Positions 1 to 5,794 of a DNA stretch of 6,254 nucleotides are shown one piece after another; positions within the stretch are counted from its first letter, which is position 1; each line of letters opens with the position of its first letter. Source of the DNA: Actinomycetota bacterium (GTDB lineage: Bacteria; Actinomycetota; UBA4738; HRBIN12); contig SIRV01000390.1 in the NCBI GenBank assembly GCA_004366195.1, positions 1 through 6,254 of the forward strand, given 5' to 3'. Below the pieces are notes generated by a model that did not search any database, was not told the DNA's origin, and saw only the letters and a list, made by a program, of their open reading frames with translations. The translations under genes were made by a program, and so were the position numbers.

Positions 1-105
1 CCGAACGAGGATCCCGCGCCCGGGCACGGCGATGGAGGGCTCGCTCTCGAGGCGCCGGGGCTCGAGCCGCTCCCTGCTCGTTCGGAGGCCGAGGAGCGCG
101 AGCAT
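1..105 (-). CDS. Unrecognised protein, N-terminal 35 codons only
   Basis: An open frame starts with ATG at 105-103, directly after the TAG stop of the preceding small gene (108-106), and stays open to the window edge. GAGGAG lies six bases upstream of the ATG, inside the end of the preceding gene, which supports this start and suggests translational coupling. The visible peptide begins MLALLGLRTSRERLEPRR and continues through a stretch rich in Arg and Glu to PGRGILVR. I see no signal peptide, membrane segment or known motif in these 35 residues and do not recognise the family. Its place behind cox genes makes a role in oxidase assembly or respiration possible, but nothing in the residues shows it. 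Confidence 0.5.
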   Translation of the reverse strand, partial: MLALLGLRTSRERLEPRRLESEPSIAVPGRGILVR

Positions 106-249
106 CTAGCGCTCCTCGGCGGCCTCGTGATGGTCGGCGCGCCCGGCGCGACGGTCCCGGACGAGCAGGGTCCAGCCGGCGGCGGAGACGGTCCCCGCCG
201 CCAGGGTCAGCAGCCCGAGGGCCGCAAGCAGCGTCTGCTCGCGGGACAT
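106..249 (-). CDS. Small one-helix membrane peptide (47 aa), unknown function
   Basis: ATG at 249-247 opens a 47-codon frame ending in TAG at 108-106. After the polar start MSREQT comes one hydrophobic segment, about residues 7-30, rich in Leu, Ala and Gly with a Trp near its end. An Arg-rich turn (RDRRAGR, 31-37) and a charged tail with a His-His pair (40-41) and EAAEER follow. By the positive-inside rule the Arg-rich C-terminus would be cytoplasmic. It lies 45 bases after coxC on the same strand and abuts the next gene, so it looks like part of the operon. No clear Shine-Dalgarno precedes the ATG; the upstream bases are pyrimidine-rich. It resembles in general form the short single-helix accessory subunits of oxidases or CcmD-like peptides, but I recognise no family signature, so this is context-based only. 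Confidence 0.5.
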   Translation of the reverse strand: MSREQTLLAALGLLTLAAGTVSAAGWTLLVRDRRAGRADHHEAAEER

Positions 250-294
250 GGGAGCACAAGGGTACCCGAAACCGCAGGTGGCTGACGCTCTCGC

Positions 295-873
295 CTACTT
301 CACGAGGTACAGCGTGGGGAAGATGAAGACCCAAGCGACGTCCACGAAGTGCCAGTACTTGATCACGCCCTCGACCGGCCAGTGGTTCTCGGGGCCGAAG
401 CGTCCGTCGCGTCCCGCCCACAGCAGCAGGGCGAGGGCCACGATCCCCGTGAAGACGTGGAAGGCGTGGAAGCCGACCAGGGTGAAGAAGGCGCTCCCGT
501 AGAGCGTGCTCGGCGGGAAGAACGCGAGTCCCTCGCGCCACTCGAGGACGACCCCCACCATGAACAGCAGCCCAAGGGCGATCGTCGTGGCCGTGGCACG
601 GCGGAACCCCCGCTGGTCGCCGAAGCGGGCGGCCGTCTCGGCCCGGTACGCGAACAGGCTGGAGGTCAGCAGGACGAGCGAGATCAGGAAGCCCAACGGC
701 TGGTTCAGGTGCTCGGAGCGCTCGGTCCCGAGCAGGTAGTAGCGGGCGGAGATCAGCGCGGCGAACAGGAACGACTCCGAGGCGATGAACAGCCAGAGGC
801 CGAGGCGGTTCGTGCGCAGACGCTCGGCCGGGCTCTCGGCCTCGTGCCGCAGGTGCTCCGTCGTCGCGGCCAC
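295..873 (-). CDS. coxC: Cytochrome c oxidase subunit III, short five-helix form
   Basis: This 192-residue protein is subunit III of a heme-copper oxidase, a membrane subunit without redox centres that stabilises subunit I. Five hydrophobic segments are visible at about 24-48, 61-77, 97-111, 126-152 and 172-191. That matches the short form lacking the first two of the seven helices found in mitochondrial subunit III. Family hallmarks are a Glu inside the first helix (E33, in ASESFLFAAL), the segment GFHAFHVFTG with H136 and H139, and the C-terminal signature YWHFVDVAWVFIFPTLYL at 173-190. The start is GTG at 873-871, one base after the TGA of the subunit IV gene. GAGGAGGGG about 7 bases upstream is a strong ribosome binding site and decides this start. 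It is the fourth cox gene of the operon, and nothing looks broken. Confidence 0.95.
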   Translation of the reverse strand: MAATTEHLRHEAESPAERLRTNRLGLWLFIASESFLFAALISARYYLLGTERSEHLNQPLGFLISLVLLTSSLFAYRAETAARFGDQRGFRRATATTIALGLLFMVGVVLEWREGLAFFPPSTLYGSAFFTLVGFHAFHVFTGIVALALLLWAGRDGRFGPENHWPVEGVIKYWHFVDVAWVFIFPTLYLVK

Positions 874-874
874 C

Positions 875-1093
875 TCAGTGCCCCTCCTCGCGCCAGAGCT
901 GGCGGACGTGCATGTAGAACCAGAGGATGAGTCCGGCCTGGGGGAGGGCGAGGAGCGTCATCCAGAGCAGGAGCTGGTCCGCGAACCGCGCCACCACGAA
1001 CTCGATGGTGTCGAGCACGATCAGACCGATGAACACCGCCGTGCCGAGCGCCATCGCGCCGCGGCGCCGCTCGTAGGTCTCCGCCTGCGCCAT
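875..1093 (-). CDS. Cytochrome c oxidase subunit IV-like small membrane protein
   Basis: A 72-residue protein with two hydrophobic segments, about 14-35 (starting after a polar YERRRG head) and 41-59. The second ends in ILWFYMHVRQLWREEGH. The pattern of a Glu in the first helix (IEF) and FYMH at the end of the second is what I know from the prokaryotic subunit IV family (COX4_pro type), which adds two helices to the oxidase core and binds no metal. The ATG at 1093-1091 directly follows the TAG stop of coxA (1096-1094), and GGGAGGGAG sits about 8 bases upstream, within coxA. The position between coxA and coxC supports the assignment. The order differs from the commoner one in which the small subunit follows coxC. 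Sequence similarity in this family is weak, so the call rests on topology, the FYMH end and context. Confidence 0.78.
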   Translation of the reverse strand: MAQAETYERRRGAMALGTAVFIGLIVLDTIEFVVARFADQLLLWMTLLALPQAGLILWFYMHVRQLWREEGH

Positions 1094-2914
1094 CTACTCG
1101 CTCCCTCCCGCGATGGTCGGGACGACCACCGGCCGTACGTGGGCGGCTCCCGGCTCGCCGTAGGGGTAGGGATCGCCCACGACCTCCGGGGTGCGTTCGA
1201 AGTTGTGGAGCGGCGGCGGCGAGGAGGTCGTCCACTCCAGCGTGCTCGCTCGCCACGGGTTGGCCTCGGCGACCGGGCCCCGGGCCCACGACCAGGCGAG
1301 GTTCCCGAGGGCGACGAGGAACACCGCACCGAGCGCGAACGCCGCCACGCTCGAGAAGGTGTTGTAGCCCTGCAGCGGCTCCACGTACTCGTTGATCCGG
1401 CGGTTCATGCCGTGGATCCCCGCGACGAAGAGCGGCAGGAACACGAGCTGGAACGCGAGGAACATCCAGACCGCGTGGAGCCGCCCGAGCCCCTCCCGGT
1501 ACATCCGCCCGGTGATCTTCGGGTACCAGTAGTAGATCCCGGCCATGAGGGCGAAGATCTCGCCGCCCACGATCGTGTAGTGGAAGTGGGCGACGACGAA
1601 GTACGTGTCCTGCAGGTGGAGATCGGTGGCGACGTCGGCGAGGTAGATGCCGGTCACCCCGCCGATCGCGAAGTTGAACAGCACGGCGAGGGCGAACAGC
1701 ATCGGCGTCCGCAGCCACAGGCGCCCGCGCCAGATCGTGCCGAGGGCGGAGAGGAACACCAGGCCGGTGGGGATGGAGATCAGCTCGGTCAGGGCCATGA
1801 ACGGGATGTTCATGAAGTGGGCCATCCCGCTGGTGAACATGTGGTGGGCCCACACGATGCCGGAGAGCCCAACGATACCGAGGAAGCCCGCCACCGCGCC
1901 CTTGTACGCGAACAGCGGCTTCCTCGAGAAGTGGGCGAGGACCTCGAGGGTGATGCCGAAGCCCGGCAGGATCATCACGTAGACCGCGGGGTGCGAATAG
2001 AACCAGAACAGGTGCTGGTACAGCAGCGGGCTCCCCCCGCCCGCCGCCTCGAAGAAGGTGGTGCCGGCCACGCGATCGAGGAGCACGAGGATCAGCGAGG
2101 CGGCGAAGAACTGGGTGAACAGCAGGCTGATGATCGACGCCGCGAGGACCGACCAGACGAAGATCGGCATCCGCATCAGCGTCATGCCGGGCGCCCTCAT
2201 CCGGAGGATCGTCGCGATCGCGTTCAGGCCGCCGAGGATCGACGACAGGCCGAAGATCACGATGGCCACGACGAAGAGCACCTGCCCGCCGCCGTTCACC
2301 ACCGAGAGCGGCGGGTACGCGGTCCAACCGCTGTCCCAACCGCCGACGAAGGGCGCGGTGAGCAGGAGCGCGGCGACGGGCGGGACCAGCCAGTAGGAGA
2401 GCGCGTTCAGGCGGGGGAAGGCCATGTCCCGCGCCCCGATCATGAGCGGCACGCAGTAGTTGCCGAGCCCCCCGAGCACCGCGGCGACGGCCACGGCCAC
2501 CATGAGGATCCCGTGGAGGCTCATCACCTGGTTGTAGGCGTCGCCCCCGAGGTCGGCCGCGGGCGTGAGGAGCTCCCACCGCACGACCATCGCGAGCAGT
2601 CCGGCGAGGCCGAAGACGATCACGAAGGTCACCAGGTACTGGATGCCGATCACCTTGTGATCCGTGGTGAAGCGGAAGTACCGGCCGGGTCCGGTGGGCG
2701 TCTCCCGATCCGGCTCGAGGCCGAACCACTCCCTGGCCCAGGCCCGCCACAGGCCGACGCCGAGGAGCCAGCCCGCGGTGGCGAGGACCGAGCCGATCAC
2801 CACCGGCGCTGCGCCACCCACGGGGTTCCCCATGGCGAGCTGCACCGCCGCGACGAGCGCGAACCCCAGGGCGTACCCGACGGCCGCACCGAGGACCCCC
2901 TTCAGGATCGCCAT
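1094..2914 (-). CDS. coxA: Cytochrome c oxidase subunit I, A2-type, with altered K-channel
   Basis: Catalytic subunit of a heme-copper oxygen reductase (606 aa), coupling O2 reduction to proton transfer across the membrane. The core starts near TTDHKVIG (83-90). Heme a ligands are H134 (MSLHGILMV) and H445, the heme a3 ligand is H443 (VVAHFHY), and CuB ligands are H308, H357 and H358. Y312 is the Tyr that cross-links to H308 in the family. R505-R506 face the heme propionates, and TLEWTTSSPPP (558-568) is the usual tail. D-channel D163, N152 and N170 are present. Helix VI reads YSHPAVY (306-312), so the usual Glu is Ala310 and the A2-type Tyr-Ser pair is present. The helix VIII K-channel Lys is Val386, and Q435 replaces the Mg-site His. 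Two extra hydrophobic segments (about 5-27 and 33-55) precede the core. The start is ATG at 2914-2912, overlapping the coxB TGA; an open frame continues upstream to 3076, but that part is coxB in another frame. Confidence 0.97.
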   Translation of the reverse strand: MAILKGVLGAAVGYALGFALVAAVQLAMGNPVGGAAPVVIGSVLATAGWLLGVGLWRAWAREWFGLEPDRETPTGPGRYFRFTTDHKVIGIQYLVTFVIVFGLAGLLAMVVRWELLTPAADLGGDAYNQVMSLHGILMVAVAVAAVLGGLGNYCVPLMIGARDMAFPRLNALSYWLVPPVAALLLTAPFVGGWDSGWTAYPPLSVVNGGGQVLFVVAIVIFGLSSILGGLNAIATILRMRAPGMTLMRMPIFVWSVLAASIISLLFTQFFAASLILVLLDRVAGTTFFEAAGGGSPLLYQHLFWFYSHPAVYVMILPGFGITLEVLAHFSRKPLFAYKGAVAGFLGIVGLSGIVWAHHMFTSGMAHFMNIPFMALTELISIPTGLVFLSALGTIWRGRLWLRTPMLFALAVLFNFAIGGVTGIYLADVATDLHLQDTYFVVAHFHYTIVGGEIFALMAGIYYWYPKITGRMYREGLGRLHAVWMFLAFQLVFLPLFVAGIHGMNRRINEYVEPLQGYNTFSSVAAFALGAVFLVALGNLAWSWARGPVAEANPWRASTLEWTTSSPPPLHNFERTPEVVGDPYPYGEPGAAHVRPVVVPTIAGGSE

Positions 2915-4029
2915 CAGGACCCCTCCACCTCCTTCACCACGAACGTGCCGGACATCGCCGGGATGGGGTGGACGTCGCAGCGGAAGCGGTACACGCCCGC
3001 CGGCAGGCCCGGCACCTCGTACACCCGGGTCTCGACCCCCTCGAACGTCTCCCCGGTGAACAGCACCTTCGTCCACTCAGGATCCTCGGCGATGGAGAGG
3101 TTGTGGGGGACCCCGGCGTCGTTGTTCACCAGCTCGATCGTGAACGGCGTGTCCGCCGGAACCGCGAGGCACTTCAGGTCGAAGGCGATGTTCTGAGCCA
3201 CGATCCGGAGCTCGGTCCCCGAAGGCTCGCAGGTCGGCATCCCCGCCGCGCCCTGCTCGAGGAGCCAGGCGTCGAAGGCCGGCTGCTCCACGACCCGGAC
3301 GGGGAGCATCATGCGGGAGTGCGCGAGTCCGCAGAGCTCGGCGCACTGGAGCCGGAGCGCCGGGTCGTCCTCGTAGGAGCCGGTCCGCTCCGGCCTCACC
3401 GTGGTCACCGTGGTGAGGCCGGGGACGGCGTCGATCTTGGCTCGGAACGCGGGGATCCAGAACGAGTGGAGCACGTCCACGCTCGTGACCTCGAAGCGGA
3501 CCGTCCGGTCCACCGGCAGCACGAGCTCCTCACCGGTGGTGATGCCGGCGTCCGGATAGGTCACGGTCCACGCCCAGCGGGCCGCCTCGACCTCGACGAT
3601 CAGGGGCTCGTCCTCAGGCTGCGTCCCGGCCGAGTGGGCGTGCTGGAGCTCGAGGACGCCGTAGATCCCCGGGTAGAAGATCAGGAGGACGGCGAGGCTG
3701 CCGGTGATGCCGAGCCAGGTGGCGATGGTGCGGGGCGTGCCCCGGATCGGCTCGCCGTCCTCGGCCGGCTCACCGCGCGAGCGGAACCGCAGGAGGCTCA
3801 CGATCAGCACCGTGAGCACGAACGCGAAGACGGGGATCGCGAGACGCGTGAGCACGAGGAACGCGTCGTCCGAGATGTGCGCGGTGTCCGCGTAGCGCGC
3901 CGGGAGGAGGGGGACGTTCCACAGGACCACCTCGCCGGCGACCGTCAGCGCGAGCCACACGATGGCGGCCCAGATCTCCTCGCGACCGATGCGCGGTCGC
4001 CGGTTCGGCGGCGTCTCCGTCTCGTCCAT
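2914..4029 (-). CDS. coxB: Cytochrome c oxidase subunit II fused to a blue-copper cupredoxin domain
   Basis: Subunit II (371 aa from the ATG at 4029) takes up electrons at CuA and passes them to heme a. Three hydrophobic segments lie at about 19-39, 63-82 and 101-126. The family usually has two helices after any signal peptide; the first here lacks a lipobox Cys. The CuA domain follows, with the aromatic RWAW (151-154), H188 (DVLHSFW), and QCAELCGLAHSRM giving C229, E231 (backbone ligand), C233, H237 and M240: a complete CuA set. Residues from about 263 to the end form a second cupredoxin domain with H309 (GVPHNLS) and CDVHPIPAM giving C351, H354 and M359. This matches the plastocyanin-type spacing C-x2-H-x4-M. 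C267 and C287 could form a disulfide. I inferred the ATG start; a TTG directly before it (4032) would leave no room for a ribosome binding site. Only a weak GAGG precedes the ATG. The C-terminal codons also hold the coxA ribosome binding site. Confidence 0.96.
   Translation of the reverse strand: MDETETPPNRRPRIGREEIWAAIVWLALTVAGEVVLWNVPLLPARYADTAHISDDAFLVLTRLAIPVFAFVLTVLIVSLLRFRSRGEPAEDGEPIRGTPRTIATWLGITGSLAVLLIFYPGIYGVLELQHAHSAGTQPEDEPLIVEVEAARWAWTVTYPDAGITTGEELVLPVDRTVRFEVTSVDVLHSFWIPAFRAKIDAVPGLTTVTTVRPERTGSYEDDPALRLQCAELCGLAHSRMMLPVRVVEQPAFDAWLLEQGAAGMPTCEPSGTELRIVAQNIAFDLKCLAVPADTPFTIELVNNDAGVPHNLSIAEDPEWTKVLFTGETFEGVETRVYEVPGLPAGVYRFRCDVHPIPAMSGTFVVKEVEGS
2920..2934 (-). promoter_or_regulatory. 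Strong ribosome binding site for coxA inside the end of coxB
   Basis: Read on the minus strand, AAGGAGGT (2934-2927), a full match to the consensus, is followed directly by GGAGGGG (2926-2920), which ends five bases before the coxA ATG (2914-2912). These bases also encode the last residues of CoxB (KEVEG). With the ATGA overlap they fix the coxA start and show that CoxB and CoxA synthesis is coupled. Confidence 0.85.
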
Positions 4030-4171
4030 CAACCTCGGCGTCAGCGTTCCGCCGCGGGCTGCGAAGCCGGCGCGGGGTTGGGGCGCATCCTCGGGGATGT
4101 GGCAGATGCGCTCCAGGGCCGAAGGTCCCGGAGTTCTCGGGACGCTCGGTCCCGAACGCGTGTTCGTTGCC
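4030..4171 (-). other. Intergenic gap upstream of coxB with two overlapping hairpins
   Basis: These 142 bases separate the ThyX-like gene from coxB. On the transcript (minus strand) a 5-bp stem with a 4-base loop (4166-4153, CGAAC/GTTCG) comes first. A 7-bp stem with a 5-base loop (4155-4137, TCGGGAC/GTCCCGA) follows and shares three bases with it, so the two cannot fully form together. Neither is followed by a T-run, so there is no clear intrinsic terminator. I see no convincing -35/-10 pair; this does not exclude a promoter in so GC-rich a genome. Whether the cox operon starts here or reads through from the ThyX-like gene cannot be decided from sequence. Confidence 0.4.
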
Positions 4172-5788
4172 TCAGGGTCGGTGCTCGAGGGCGGCGCGGC
4201 GCTTGGCGTCGGCGCGCCGCTCCGCCTCCAGGCGCTCCAGGTCCACCTCGGAGAAGTCCACGAAGCGCATGGCCTCCGCGATCGCGCGATGCCCGGCCAC
4301 GTCGCGGATCAGCGCGTGCATCTGGTGGGCGACGCGTCGGTACGTGGGGTGGCCCTGGGGCGAGCTCCGGAGCTCGATGAGGTGCATCGCCTCGCGGGCG
4401 TTCATCTGCATCACGAAGCGGATCCGGTAGGCCATGGCCACCGCGTACTGCCCCACCTCGGGTCCGACGGACTCCGCCAGGCGCGCCCAGGTCCGCGCGG
4501 AGTCCTCCATCACCCGGTGCCACTCCTCCGCCAGGCCCGCCTCGTCGATCGGCTCCGGGGTCGCGTACCCGTGGTGCGGCGTGAGCGTCTGCCACTCGAG
4601 CGTGAGCATCCGGTGGCGCTGGAGGTCGCGGAAGGCGCCGAAGTCGCAGAGGACGTCGAAGCGGTAGCCGGTGCGCTCGAAGGCCCTCCCCGGCTTGTGG
4701 CGCCGGTTCCGGCGCTCGCCCACGTAGGCCCGGAGGACCTCGGCCCGCTCGGCGTCGCTCATCCGTCGCGCGAGCTCGCGCAGGCGCGCGTCCGAGAGGT
4801 GGGTGACCGCGTACAGGGCGGCGGCCACCACCTTCTCCTCGCCGTCCGGCTCGAAGTCGGTGAGGGTCACCTCGGGGCCGCCGGTCGGCTCCTCGACCCC
4901 GGCGGTCAGGCGCCCCGCGACCTCGGCCGTCGCCTCCCGGGTCTCGCGCAGGTACGCCGACCAGGCGAGGCCGCGCTCGGGCTGATCCACGCGCTTGAGG
5001 AAGGCGGGGATGACCTTCCGGAGCTCGGCGAGCATGAGGTCGGCGTACTCGCGCACCTCGGCGAGGGGGTGGGCCCGTAGGCGGAGCAGCATCATCTCGA
5101 AGGCCTGGCCGTCCGCGTACACGCCGACGTTCGAGCGCGTGCCGGCCGGGAGCAGCGCGCGGAGCGTGTCGCAGGTCTTGGCGGTGATCGTGGCGCGGTA
5201 CACGCCCTCGGGGTCCTCGGGCGCCTTCGGGAAGCGGGCCCGGAAGTGCTCGGCCATCGGCTCGAACATCCGCCCGTACGCCTCGAAGGCGCGGGTCGCG
5301 AAGGCCTCGTACTCCCCCTCCAGGGGGGTGCCGGCGATCTCGGGCGGGACGGTGAGCCGCCACCTGCCGCCCGGCCGGTCGTCGTACCGGAGGTACCGGG
5401 TGGACTGCTCCAGGTAGGCGGCGAGGCGCCCCCACTCGATCGCCTTCGTGAGCAGCTGCGAGGCCTGCTCGCAGGCGAGGTGCACGCCCCCGAGCTGCGC
5501 GACCGAGTCGTCCCCGTACTCGACGAAGACGTTGTCGTACAGGCGCTCGGCGCGCCCGGTGCCGACCCGGCTCACGACCGGCGCGCCCTCCACGTCCCCG
5601 GCGAACTCGTCGAGGAACAGCCGCCGCAGCGACTTCGACGTGCGCGAGTACCGGGCGAAGAGGGCGCCCTTCACCACCTCCGGCAGGTTCACGAGGGCGA
5701 AGACGGGGCCGTCGAGGTTCGTGAAGTACGGCTCGAGCCGGGCTCGCTCCTCGGGGGTGAAGGTCTCGGTCGCGAACCAGAGCGCCAC
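4172..5788 (-). CDS. Tandem two-domain ThyX-like protein (FAD-dependent thymidylate synthase family)
   Basis: A 538-residue protein, over twice the usual ThyX length (about 220-250 aa), because it holds two ThyX-like domains. ThyX uses FAD to make dTMP from dUMP and methylenetetrahydrofolate; its signature is RHRxxSxNExSxR. In domain 1 (about 40-270) the matching stretch is WGRLAAYLEQSTRY (119-132). It keeps the EQSxRY half, and R210, P214 and T217 resemble the dUMP-binding Arg region. In domain 2 (about 320-510) it is RHRMLTLEWQTLTP (391-404), which keeps RHR but loses ExSxR. MNAREAMHLIELR (462-474) keeps the Asn-Arg region that contacts FAD in ThyX. I recall similar long proteins in archaea, Chloroflexota and Actinomycetota labelled as ThyX; their activity is not known to me. 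The GTG start (5788-5786) lies six bases after the PASTA gene stop, with GGGGAG nine bases upstream. I leave out thyX as a symbol because function is unproven. Confidence 0.85.
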   Translation of the reverse strand: MALWFATETFTPEERARLEPYFTNLDGPVFALVNLPEVVKGALFARYSRTSKSLRRLFLDEFAGDVEGAPVVSRVGTGRAERLYDNVFVEYGDDSVAQLGGVHLACEQASQLLTKAIEWGRLAAYLEQSTRYLRYDDRPGGRWRLTVPPEIAGTPLEGEYEAFATRAFEAYGRMFEPMAEHFRARFPKAPEDPEGVYRATITAKTCDTLRALLPAGTRSNVGVYADGQAFEMMLLRLRAHPLAEVREYADLMLAELRKVIPAFLKRVDQPERGLAWSAYLRETREATAEVAGRLTAGVEEPTGGPEVTLTDFEPDGEEKVVAAALYAVTHLSDARLRELARRMSDAERAEVLRAYVGERRNRRHKPGRAFERTGYRFDVLCDFGAFRDLQRHRMLTLEWQTLTPHHGYATPEPIDEAGLAEEWHRVMEDSARTWARLAESVGPEVGQYAVAMAYRIRFVMQMNAREAMHLIELRSSPQGHPTYRRVAHQMHALIRDVAGHRAIAEAMRFVDFSEVDLERLEAERRADAKRRAALEHRP

Positions 5789-5794
5789 CGTCGG

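Noticed and set aside
1..85. Perfect 9-bp inverted repeat CCGAACGAG (1-9) and CTCGTTCGG (77-85)
   Set aside because: The arms are 67 bases apart and lie within the start of a likely coding region. No further symmetry or terminator features are seen, so chance is the simpler reading.
753..2750. 665-codon minus-strand frame overlapping coxA
   Set aside because: Same strand but a different frame from coxA; the product is rich in Arg, Pro and Gly with no domain. It is a shadow of coxA codons.
1094..2914. CoxA as a nitric oxide reductase derived from an oxidase
   Set aside because: The channel changes made this worth asking, but all three CuB histidines and the active-site Tyr312 are kept and CoxB has a full CuA site, which fits an oxygen reductase.
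785..3196. 803-codon open frame on the plus strand across the cox genes
   Set aside because: It lies opposite coxC, subunit IV, coxA and part of coxB, all with clear family motifs. Its product is a charged, low-complexity string rich in Arg, Glu, His and Pro, typical of an antisense shadow in GC-rich DNA.
4084..4101. Small inverted repeat around GCATCC/GGATGT in the coxB upstream gap
   Set aside because: On the transcribed strand one pair becomes an A-C mismatch, leaving a 5-bp core, with no conserved context to support it.
2968..5080. Long plus-strand frames opposite coxB and the ThyX-like gene (2968-4380 and 3962-5080)
   Set aside because: Antisense to well-supported genes, with biased composition and no motifs.
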